Origin: Candidatus Daviesbacteria bacterium
GTDB taxonomy: Bacteria; Patescibacteriota; Microgenomatia; Daviesbacterales; UBA10151
Direction of reading: 5' to 3'
Length of the DNA: 35,590 nucleotides
NCBI GenBank assembly: GCA_021731695.1
Contig: JAKFWZ010000014.1
Span: forward strand, 1 to 35,590
Below the pieces are notes generated by a model. It did not search any database and was not told the DNA's origin. It saw nothing but the letters and a program-made list of their open reading frames with translations. Both the position numbers and the translations under genes were made by a program. Positions 21,817 through 28,581 of the stretch are shown piece after piece (within the stretch, counting starts at the first letter, position 1; each line of letters opens with the position of its first letter).

Positions 21817-24702
21817 CTATTCACTTGAATTACTGCCATTATCACCTCCGCTATCGCTCCCGCCAAAGTCGCCTCCGCTAGAGTCTCCACCCGAACCGCG
21901 GTCATCGCTGCCACTGGATTCGGTAGATTCTGAAGAAGCTGCTTCGGAGGCCTCCGTTGAAGCTGAAACTTCAGACGACACATTTGGCTCTGACACGTCT
22001 CCTGTGAACGAATCCATAGTTTGATACCCGCCTTGTTCAGGTGATATATCTCCACTATAGGTGTTATGAACAAGAGCCCCTTCGGCATAAAAATTATTAT
22101 TTGGGGAAACCCCCATTAAGTTATAAACAGTTACGTTTTCCTTTACTTTTTTAACTGAACTGACAGAGGTTAATTTGTTACCTTCATTAATTAACAGATC
22201 ACCTAAATTTAGCTCGTCTGCCCTTTTTAGGATTAATTTTCCGCCCGATTTTGTATAAAATCGGTGATTAACAGTGGCTTTTATTCTTCCGTTTATTATT
22301 AAGTAATCATTTGCCGGATTTACATCAAGCTCTTTAAAATCTGAAACTTCTTTTTTGCCGGTTTTTTCGTTATAGCTATAAACTTTCATGCCTGGTTTCA
22401 ACTGCTCGATTGGAATTTGACGGGAAGGAGTACTGATTAGTGTTCCTGCTAAAAAGCATACGAGACTGCTGGTATCAGAAGTTTCTGTATTATCATCACC
22501 AAAAACGTTTTCTATAGTTTGACTAGACTCAGATTGCAATGCATCCCGAAGATCGCCGGTGATTTCATTACCATTCGCATCAGTGGCTGATGTGATAACT
22601 CCATTGGTATCACTTTTACCACTGACTCCGTCCCTGTCTCCGCCCGAAAAAGACCAACTTGTTTCCCCAGTAGCAACATTAGAAGTTTGACTGAAAGTTC
22701 CGCCTCCCACAACATCAGTAGTGGTCGTAAAACTATCTCCACCGTTCCAATGGGTAGAAGAACGCTGTCCCGAATAATCAGCAGGGTTATTGGCAACATC
22801 TGCACCTATTCCGGCCGACCAGCCACCTGGACCGGATGTGGAGCCTGAAGGTCCTTCTGGAGGAGGACCTACTGCTTGATCTCCAGTCCCAGTTCCTGTC
22901 CCTGTTCCAGTCCCTGTCCCTGTCCCAGTCCCAGTCCCAGTTCCTGGTCCTTGTGGGTTATCTGCAGGTACACTTCTTGATAAATCTTCTAAAGAGCTGA
23001 ATTGGGAACGTTGAGCGTCGCCTAGGGCAGCCGCAGCTTGGGCTGCTGACATAGCTTGCGATGGCGACATATTACTTACGTCTGGAATATTTGCTGGGTT
23101 TGAAAAAGTCATCTGTGATGCTCCTCGGGACTCAGAGATCGCTCCTGCTGAACCCGGTCCGAATACTGATACTGTCATATTCTGCCGCCCGTCAGTCCCA
23201 GTAAAACTTGAAACCTGAACTGCAATACCGTCTTTAGTCTGGCTTATTGATTTTTCTTCTTCCTGAGCCTTTGCTTCTTTTATGATCCCTAAAACCTGAG
23301 GGGGGACTAGTGCTATTGAATAAACCTGATCAGCTTTGCCTACAGGTGTAGCAACGGATTTTACATTCGAGTTAAAAGAATCTCCGAAACTAACTGCAGG
23401 GGATTCAGATCTCGCAGCGGTCGAGTAATAATTCCATTTATTGATAATATCAGAGGGGCTTGGGGTATTTGAACCGATGGCCGAGATTGGGTTATCAACT
23501 GTTTTTTTGGACTCTTTATTGTTAACAACACTTAAAAGCTCCCACTTGCCTCCGGATGCTGGTATTGCAGAGTAATAGTTTTTCTTTGAATCAGTTTGAT
23601 TTATGATCATGAGATTATTATTGATAAAGTAATAAGTTGTTTGTCCTCCTAATTTATTAGGCATTGATAAATTAACCAGTCCTGCAGCGTTTATTGTTTG
23701 AGTGACAGAACCTGAACGCGCATCAATAGATGTATACAAGCCATTTCCCAAAAGCTTTTTTTGACTTAATATTTTTCCGTTTAAATCAGTTTCATTTAAA
23801 ATCCCGCTGCCATTGGGCTGAATGTTTAATGTTAAAAGAGTTTTATTGTCCCTTCCCGGGAGCGTAACTGATAGAGGAGGATCGTTTCTGTCATAGCTTT
23901 CCTGACTCGGCCATGATTTTAGTGCTATTAAAGACCCGTCAGGATTTTTAAACGATTGAAAGATTGCGCCGGTTGCAGCTTTACTGACCTGAATTGGGAT
24001 TCCATCCTGCTCCGTTGAAATAATAGTTGCGCCTGAATCAAGGTAAGAGATGCCCGCCAGTAAAACCCCGTTGTTGCTAAATAATTGGGAACTCGTGATG
24101 CCCGCGTCTTTATTAAAATTGACTTGCTGTGAATTCCCATTAGCCAAAGAATTTACAACGAAACTATCGCCTGAACTTCCGATAAAGGAATCTGAGGAAT
24201 TTACCTGCGGAGCATTGGAGTTATTTTCCTGAGCAAAAACAGTAAAGAGTGAAGAGGGAAGAGTGAAGAGGGAGAAAACTTTGGATAAAAACTGTCTGAT
24301 GCCGGATGATTTTTGAGGGAAATATGTATTTCTCCAAATTCCATAATCGACTAAATTAATGTAGCCATCAGAATTAAAGTCAGATCGCTTAGGACTGTTT
24401 TGAGAATTATATTCAATTTGCCAAACCGATAAATCAAATTCATTAACAAGTCCGTCGCAGTTGGCATCACCTTTTGGTTTTTGATTGCAATTTGATGATC
24501 CAGCCGGTAAAACCCCGGCAAAATCAGCCTTATAATTTTTGACAACATTCTTTTTAACAGAATCGGGAATTTCCTGAGCGTGAGTGGGTGTAGGTAATAG
24601 TTGATAGGTTATAGCTGTAAATAGTAAGGCACAAAAAAAATATCTGGTAAAAAGAAGTTTTCTGTAACTTGTAACCAACAAACTATAACCTTGCTTCAGC
24701 AT
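21817..24702 (-). CDS. Secreted dockerin protein with C-terminal Hint (intein-like) domain
   Basis: 961 aa. The signal peptide ends near residue 43 ('PTHAQ'). The dockerin pair is at about 78-130 ('DANCDGLVNEFDLSVW', 'DFNSDGYINLVDYGIW'). A long beta-rich region (about 180-470) and a helical, Ala/Gln-rich stretch follow, then a Gly-Thr dipeptide run at about residue 600. The Hint domain spans about 749-880: Cys749 starts 'CFLAGTLISTP', block B is 'ATVNHRFYT' (His813), and the end is 'YAEGALVHNT' (His879, Asn880, Thr881). All residues for intein-type splicing or cleavage are present. The last 81 residues are Ser/Gly/Asp/Glu-rich. First gene of a four-gene operon, with a heptamer array just upstream supplying a -35-like hexamer. 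Confidence 0.85.
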   Translation of the reverse strand: MLKQGYSLLVTSYRKLLFTRYFFCALLFTAITYQLLPTPTHAQEIPDSVKKNVVKNYKADFAGVLPAGSSNCNQKPKGDANCDGLVNEFDLSVWQIEYNSQNSPKRSDFNSDGYINLVDYGIWRNTYFPQKSSGIRQFLSKVFSLFTLPSSLFTVFAQENNSNAPQVNSSDSFIGSSGDSFVVNSLANGNSQQVNFNKDAGITSSQLFSNNGVLLAGISYLDSGATIISTEQDGIPIQVSKAATGAIFQSFKNPDGSLIALKSWPSQESYDRNDPPLSVTLPGRDNKTLLTLNIQPNGSGILNETDLNGKILSQKKLLGNGLYTSIDARSGSVTQTINAAGLVNLSMPNKLGGQTTYYFINNNLMIINQTDSKKNYYSAIPASGGKWELLSVVNNKESKKTVDNPISAIGSNTPSPSDIINKWNYYSTAARSESPAVSFGDSFNSNVKSVATPVGKADQVYSIALVPPQVLGIIKEAKAQEEEKSISQTKDGIAVQVSSFTGTDGRQNMTVSVFGPGSAGAISESRGASQMTFSNPANIPDVSNMSPSQAMSAAQAAAALGDAQRSQFSSLEDLSRSVPADNPQGPGTGTGTGTGTGTGTGTGTGTGDQAVGPPPEGPSGSTSGPGGWSAGIGADVANNPADYSGQRSSTHWNGGDSFTTTTDVVGGGTFSQTSNVATGETSWSFSGGDRDGVSGKSDTNGVITSATDANGNEITGDLRDALQSESSQTIENVFGDDNTETSDTSSLVCFLAGTLISTPSRQIPIEQLKPGMKVYSYNEKTGKKEVSDFKELDVNPANDYLIINGRIKATVNHRFYTKSGGKLILKRADELNLGDLLINEGNKLTSVSSVKKVKENVTVYNLMGVSPNNNFYAEGALVHNTYSGDISPEQGGYQTMDSFTGDVSEPNVSSEVSASTEASEAASSESTESSGSDDRGSGGDSSGGDFGGSDSGGDNGSNSSE
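22066..22458 (-). other. Hint domain segment (bacterial intein-like)
   Basis: This is the coding segment from Cys749 to the terminal His-Asn. The order is C-F-L-A-G-T, 'PIEQLKPGMKVYSYN', the T-x-x-H box, 'LILKRADELNLGDLL' and 'VYNLMGVSPNNNFYAEGALVHN'. There is no homing endonuclease insertion. The next residue is Thr, a permissible +1 nucleophile. Confidence 0.8.
22879..22944. repeat. Hexamer tandem repeat encoding (Gly-Thr)n
   Basis: Repeated six-base units of the type cc(a/t)gt(c/t) encode a Gly-Thr run of about ten dipeptides in the Hint protein. It is prone to length variation by slippage and forms a flexible linker ahead of the Hint domain. Confidence 0.85.
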
Positions 24703-24714
24703 GGCAGTAACTTC

Positions 24715-24743
24715 ATAATATTATTTAAAGTAACAAGTAACAA
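24715..24743 (-). promoter_or_regulatory. Promoter of the cohesin/dockerin operon
   Basis: Minus strand: TTGTTA (24738-24743), a 17-bp spacer and TATTAT (24715-24720), 12 nt before the ATG at 24702. The -35 is one unit of the heptamer array, so other units offer alternative registers. Confidence 0.5.
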
Positions 24744-24756
24744 GTAACAAGTAACA
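24729..24756. repeat. Heptamer tandem array (AGTAACA x4)
   Basis: Four perfect 7-bp units lie between the divergent operon start (24702) and the gene at 24783. The array has the same unit length and layout as AGTAAAG x4 at 7989-8016, which also precedes a dockerin gene. Confidence 0.9.
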
Positions 24757-24782
24757 AGTTAAGGGCTTCGTAATATAGTAAA

Positions 24783-25172
24783 ATGGCCCTAATGAAACAT
24801 ATCGCGGTATTAACTTCGTCGGAAATTAAAAGCATCCTGGAAACCGGAAAATATTTAATTAGATTTTATAAAAAAAAGCCGGATTTTTTTAATGTTCTAG
24901 GCATCGGGGATACAATCTTTTTTAAAGAAAAAAAGGGAGAGATCATAGGTCAGTTTGAAGCGGAATCTGTTTTTAAGATAGAGGGTTTAGAGCGTTCGGA
25001 CTGGAAATTCTTAAAAGAGACAGGTGTCGTTCAAGAAAGTGATTTTAATGAAAAAATCTTGCTCAATAAATATGCTTTTTTGGTAAAAGTCAGCAAAGTT
25101 GAACAGTTTATTACATCACCGGTGGAAATAGAAAAAGGGAGAAAAGAGTGGACAATTATCAGTGAACAGTGA
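24783..25172 (+). CDS. ASCH/PUA-like domain protein
   Basis: 129 aa (126 if the in-frame ATG at 24792 is used, which fits better with the TATAGT box at 24774-24779). The compact pattern 'KPDFFNVLGIGDTIFFKEKKGEIIGQFE', a polar loop followed by a barrel strand and a second strand, resembles ASCH and related PUA-superfamily domains that bind RNA or act on nucleotides. No catalytic residue can be named. It is divergent from the cohesin/dockerin operon and convergent with the small membrane protein at 25178. Family assignment is tentative. Confidence 0.5.
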   Translation: MALMKHIAVLTSSEIKSILETGKYLIRFYKKKPDFFNVLGIGDTIFFKEKKGEIIGQFEAESVFKIEGLERSDWKFLKETGVVQESDFNEKILLNKYAFLVKVSKVEQFITSPVEIEKGRKEWTIISEQ

Positions 25173-25177
25173 AGAAT

Positions 25178-25387
25178 TTAGGCGGTCTTTGGTTTAATTG
25201 AGCGGCTGATTTCATTTGTTGCTATATAAGTTAAAGTAGTTAAAACTGCAAGTTTGAGAGCGGTGTGGGCCGGTCCAAGAGCTGCAAATAAAACAGCCGC
25301 AACAGCTCCAACTTTCCATAAGGCACCGCCTACTTTTTCAACAGGTTCTTTAATAAATCTTTCGAGAAATCCGCGTTCAGCTGACAT
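25178..25387 (-). CDS. Small hypothetical membrane protein
   Basis: 69 aa. One or two hydrophobic helices ('VGAVAAVLFAALGPAHTALKLAVLTTLTYIA') lie between a charged N-terminus and a basic tail. A TAGAAT box lies 6 nt before the ATG, supporting expression of this strand rather than the overlapping plus-strand ORF. Function unknown. Confidence 0.55.
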   Translation of the reverse strand: MSAERGFLERFIKEPVEKVGGALWKVGAVAAVLFAALGPAHTALKLAVLTTLTYIATNEISRSIKPKTA

Positions 25388-25487
25388 AAGTGTATTCTAC
25401 CACTTACAGCTAATTTTAACTTGTAAAAAATATGCGATCGTGAGAAAAATACAAGTAAACTTTGATAAATTTGCAGCGGTTGTTCAC

Positions 25488-25973
25488 CTAGTTAATATTT
25501 GCGCAGGAGACTATTTTAATAGGTAGTGAGCTTGTATCAGAGAGTGCAATAGCTTGGGGTTTGGCCATAAACTCTTTCATATCTTTATCCAGAGTGGTTT
25601 CTGAGCTGCCATTAATAACTCTTGTTAAAGTGTAGGTTTTTTCACCTATATCGCCGCAAGTTCCTGAATAAACAAAAGCAGAATACGTCTTCGCATTTTC
25701 TTCCTCCATTACTATATTAACTAAAGTTTGATTCAAAACAGATGTTAAGGAAACTTTTCCGCCGGCACTGCCGACTAAAGGATAGTAACTTTCCTGGAGG
25801 CCTTTTACCGGAACATAAGCGGAAGGTTCCACAATAGAGCCTTGTTGTGTATTTGTGGCTCGAGAGGCAATGTCCTCAGATTTTTGATTATTTTCGCGGG
25901 ATAAAAAGAAGACAATTCCGCCTAGGATTAGCAGAATGATTAGTGCAGGAACTACATATTTTAAAACAGGCAT
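25488..25973 (-). CDS. Membrane-anchored hypothetical protein (CHRD-like pattern)
   Basis: 161 aa from the ATG at 25973. An N-terminal span ('YVVPALIILLILGGIVFFL') anchors a small extracellular domain. Its pattern 'SGTCGDIGEKTYTLTRVINGSSETTL' followed by a late 'IVSCAN' resembles CHRD-like proteins, where two cysteines close a beta sandwich; this is pattern-level only. A divergent promoter pair separates it from the gene at 26054. Confidence 0.6.
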   Translation of the reverse strand: MPVLKYVVPALIILLILGGIVFFLSRENNQKSEDIASRATNTQQGSIVEPSAYVPVKGLQESYYPLVGSAGGKVSLTSVLNQTLVNIVMEEENAKTYSAFVYSGTCGDIGEKTYTLTRVINGSSETTLDKDMKEFMAKPQAIALSDTSSLPIKIVSCANIN

Positions 25974-26006
25974 CACAAGTTCAGTGTAGGATTTTTGGCT
26001 CTTTTA

Positions 26007-26046
26007 TGTCAATGAGGTTGACACAGACAGCCTAAAATTCTAGCAT
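26007..26046. promoter_or_regulatory. Back-to-back divergent TTGACA promoters
   Basis: Plus strand: TTGACA (26018-26023), a 17-bp spacer and TAGCAT (26041-26046), 7 nt before the ATG at 26054. Minus strand: TTGACA (26007-26012), an 18-bp spacer and TACACT (25983-25988), 9 nt before the ATG at 25973. The two -35 boxes are 5 bp apart, so polymerases would compete. Confidence 0.7.
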
Positions 26047-26053
26047 TAAGTTA

Positions 26054-27787
26054 ATGTCCTCCTTAGGTCAAAAAGGTGTTGCCCATCTATTGCTTTTGAT
26101 AGTTTTACTCTCCGGTATTGTTACCGCTACTTATTTAGTCCAAAACCGAACGAATATAGTTCCCAGAGCAGAGGAAGGTGATGATGAACCTGATGAACCT
26201 GAACCAGAATCTGAAACAGTAAGGAGAGAAAAGGAAGATAATCCGGAGCCTGAACCAGAGAAGCGATCTGAACCTGAACCAGAATCTGAAACAGTAAGGA
26301 GAGAAAAGGAAGATGCTGAAAGAAGACAAGAAGAGGAGAATCGACCAAGCGAGCCTGAGCCTGAATCTGAAACTGTTCGTAGAGAACAGGAAGAAGCAGA
26401 GGCACGAAGGCAGGCTGAAGGAGCAGCAAATCAGGGTGGTTCTGAACAATCAGAAGATCATCTAGGCGATGAAGCAAAGAAAAAATATGATGAGATGGAG
26501 GAAATTGGAAGGCGTTTTGATGCAGCCACAGACGAAGAAGAGAAAAATAGACTGGCAGCTGAATATGAAGCAAAAAATTTAGAATACAGGGAGGCAGCAT
26601 CAGCTTTTGAAAATAAAAATGAAGAGTCTTCTGAAAAAACTAAAACTGTAAAAGAGATTGCAAATAAAGTTTCTGACAATGAGATCAGCTGGGAAAAGGC
26701 TATTTCTGGTAATGAAGATAAATTAGGTGTTGATGGTATTGCAGCTGTTATCGGTTCTCAAAAAGATATTTCTGCTAAAGAAGCAAAGGAAGCTGCGATT
26801 AAGTATGCTGTAGATAGAGGCTATGATTCTAATGTAAGTTCAGGAATGGCTGCGATTGCAGTTCAGACTGCAGGAGGAACAGCAGATGAAATAATGGAGG
26901 CAGCTTTTGCCGGAGCGTTTGGAAGAAACGCCCAATCAGTGCCAGCGATGTCGAATGTTATAGCTACAGCAAATTATCTCGGTCTTAAGGGAGATCAATT
27001 AATTAATTCAGTCATAAATGTTGCTAAAACAAATAAAATGACCGCAGAACAGGCAGGAGCGGGATCCGCAGCCTTGCAAATGACTTCTGAAGAATTTCGA
27101 AAGGCATGGGAAAATAATCAAGGAGCGGATCCTGCTGCTGCAGCTGCGGCAAGACTGAAGGCTAAGGAAGATGAGGTGGCCGGCGCGCTGGGATCACTCA
27201 CGCCTCCTGGTGGTGGGGACAGGGGTTCTGCTCAGGACCCGAAAACTCCTTTTTCTCCAGAGGGGTTTCTAGAAATAAAAGCTAAAGATCCTATTAAAGG
27301 CGGTAATGCCGAGTTTGGTACTTTATCAAAACCATTTAATATTGAAGATCCAACAACTAAGCAGACCGTGGCGACATTCACTGTTACAACAGGTACAGGC
27401 ACAGGGAACCAAGGAGAAGGTCAGACTCTATTAAATATTCCAGGACAAACATCTGAACCGATAAATATCGGTCCGCCTAAAGTGTATACCTCGGCTGCAG
27501 AGCTGCAGAAGGCACTAGATGCATATAACATCGCAAATAATACGGATTATAAACTGCCCCAGGCAGCACCAGTTAATTCAGGCAGAATAGGCCCGACTTC
27601 TGTACAGGCTCCGGTAAGTGATGAAGCTTATAGAGCAGCTGAGAGGGCAAAGTGTACTGAAACGCAGGAAAAGAGAAAATGCGAAAATGGTAAATATGTA
27701 AAAAGGGCGGATTCTATTAATGTAAAAACAGGTGAATGCACAAAAAATAAAATTGTCGATGCTAATGCAGGTCCCTGCAGCAAATAA
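26054..27787 (+). CDS. Membrane-anchored Glu/Pro-rich repeat protein
   Basis: 577 aa. The anchor 'LGQKGVAHLLLLIVLLSG' plus 'NRTNIVPRAE' matches the N-termini at 12549 and 13782. Residues about 45-120 hold three copies of 'EPEPESETVRRE(K/Q)E', a charged disordered spacer. A helical domain rich in Ala/Glu follows (about 140-370). Then come a beta-type domain with 'PFNIEDPTTKQTVATFTV' and a C-terminal cysteine cluster ('KCTETQEKRKCENGKYV', 'GECTKNKI', 'GPCSK') suggesting a small disulfide-stabilised module. Surface exposed, function unknown. It is followed after 3 bp by the gene at 27791, so the two form an operon. Confidence 0.75.
   Translation: MSSLGQKGVAHLLLLIVLLSGIVTATYLVQNRTNIVPRAEEGDDEPDEPEPESETVRREKEDNPEPEPEKRSEPEPESETVRREKEDAERRQEEENRPSEPEPESETVRREQEEAEARRQAEGAANQGGSEQSEDHLGDEAKKKYDEMEEIGRRFDAATDEEEKNRLAAEYEAKNLEYREAASAFENKNEESSEKTKTVKEIANKVSDNEISWEKAISGNEDKLGVDGIAAVIGSQKDISAKEAKEAAIKYAVDRGYDSNVSSGMAAIAVQTAGGTADEIMEAAFAGAFGRNAQSVPAMSNVIATANYLGLKGDQLINSVINVAKTNKMTAEQAGAGSAALQMTSEEFRKAWENNQGADPAAAAAARLKAKEDEVAGALGSLTPPGGGDRGSAQDPKTPFSPEGFLEIKAKDPIKGGNAEFGTLSKPFNIEDPTTKQTVATFTVTTGTGTGNQGEGQTLLNIPGQTSEPINIGPPKVYTSAAELQKALDAYNIANNTDYKLPQAAPVNSGRIGPTSVQAPVSDEAYRAAERAKCTETQEKRKCENGKYVKRADSINVKTGECTKNKIVDANAGPCSK
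26205..26391 (+). repeat. Coding repeat of EPEPESETVRRE units
   Basis: Three near-identical ~36-45-bp units ('gaaccagaatctgaaacagt' type) encode the Glu/Pro/Arg repeats. The first two are almost identical in DNA and the third has more synonymous differences, indicating stepwise duplication. Confidence 0.8.
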
Positions 27788-27790
27788 TTT

Positions 27791-28510
27791 ATGAGCAAAA
27801 TTGTGCTGGTTATTATTTTAATAGCGGCTATATTCGGAGGAGTTTATCTTGCGACTAACCGTACCTCATTTTTTGGTCAGGCTAATGAATCTGCTTTGCC
27901 TGAAGGGATTGTTGTGAGCAATATTGAACCGAGCTCTTTAACAATTTCTTATTTTACGGCTCAACCCTCAAGAACTTTGGTTAATTACGGAGAAGGATCG
28001 ATTACTTCAAGTTCAGCAACAGATGACCGCGACGGTGCAGGTGCCGGTGAAAGAAAAACCCATACGGCGACCTTAAAGGATTTAAAACCCGATACAGAGT
28101 ATTCGGTAAAAATTGATAATCAGGATCAGATCTATTCTGTAAAAACTGCGCCCGGGACTATAAATTCATCAATTTCAAAAAACTACAAAGGAACTGTTTT
28201 GGGACCTGAGAAAAATCCGGTTAAGGAGGGGGTTGTGTTCTTTAGGCTAGAAGGAGGGCAGATGCTTTCGGCTCCGTTGGATGCGGGTGGTGGATTTCAA
28301 TTTAACCTATCGGATTACAGAAATGCTGATTTAGCTTCATCTTTTGCTTTTAATCCCGCAACGGGTACAGAGTTTTATGTTCAGGCTGGAGAAGATGGGA
28401 TTGGGTATTATAAAACTTTGTCCGGAACAAACCGCTCAATAGATATTTTAATCGAGAGAACGTTTATCCCGTTCTTTAGAATTCAGCAGGGGCCACTAAT
28501 CAGAAACTGA
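27791..28510 (+). CDS. Membrane-anchored FN3-like protein
   Basis: 239 aa. The N-terminal span is 'IVLVIILIAAIFGGVYLATNRTSFF'. Residues about 35-115 look like a fibronectin type III or purple-phosphatase N-domain-like fold ('IVVSNIEPSSLTISYFTAQPSRTLVNYG', 'HTATLKDLKPDTEYSVKI'). About 135-200 resembles a carboxypeptidase-regulatory-like beta sandwich ('GTVLGPEKNPVKEGVVFFRL'). Probably a structural surface protein acting with the protein encoded 3 bp upstream. Confidence 0.7.
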   Translation: MSKIVLVIILIAAIFGGVYLATNRTSFFGQANESALPEGIVVSNIEPSSLTISYFTAQPSRTLVNYGEGSITSSSATDDRDGAGAGERKTHTATLKDLKPDTEYSVKIDNQDQIYSVKTAPGTINSSISKNYKGTVLGPEKNPVKEGVVFFRLEGGQMLSAPLDAGGGFQFNLSDYRNADLASSFAFNPATGTEFYVQAGEDGIGYYKTLSGTNRSIDILIERTFIPFFRIQQGPLIRN

Positions 28511-28581
28511 GCAAAGCTTGTGATCTCGTTCAAAGCATTGTTTTTTTTATGATTCTTCCATATACTTCCAGAGCCTGAAGC

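Noticed and set aside
21816-22088. N-terminal 91 residues of the 457-aa track ORF at 20715
   Set aside because: They translate the tail of the Hint protein gene in another frame; the real start is the ATG at 21815 followed by a signal peptide.
7989-24756. CRISPR array
   Set aside because: The tandem 7-bp units have no spacers, and no cas genes or 24-40-bp regularly spaced repeats were found in the window.
25254-25526. 90-aa plus-strand ORF
   Set aside because: It is antisense to the small membrane protein at 25178, which has a -10 box 6 nt before its ATG; no ribosome binding site or family pattern here.
26127-26679. Three minus-strand ORFs over the Glu/Pro repeat gene
   Set aside because: They are complementary shadows of the repetitive coding region and consist of low-complexity Leu/Phe or Ser runs.
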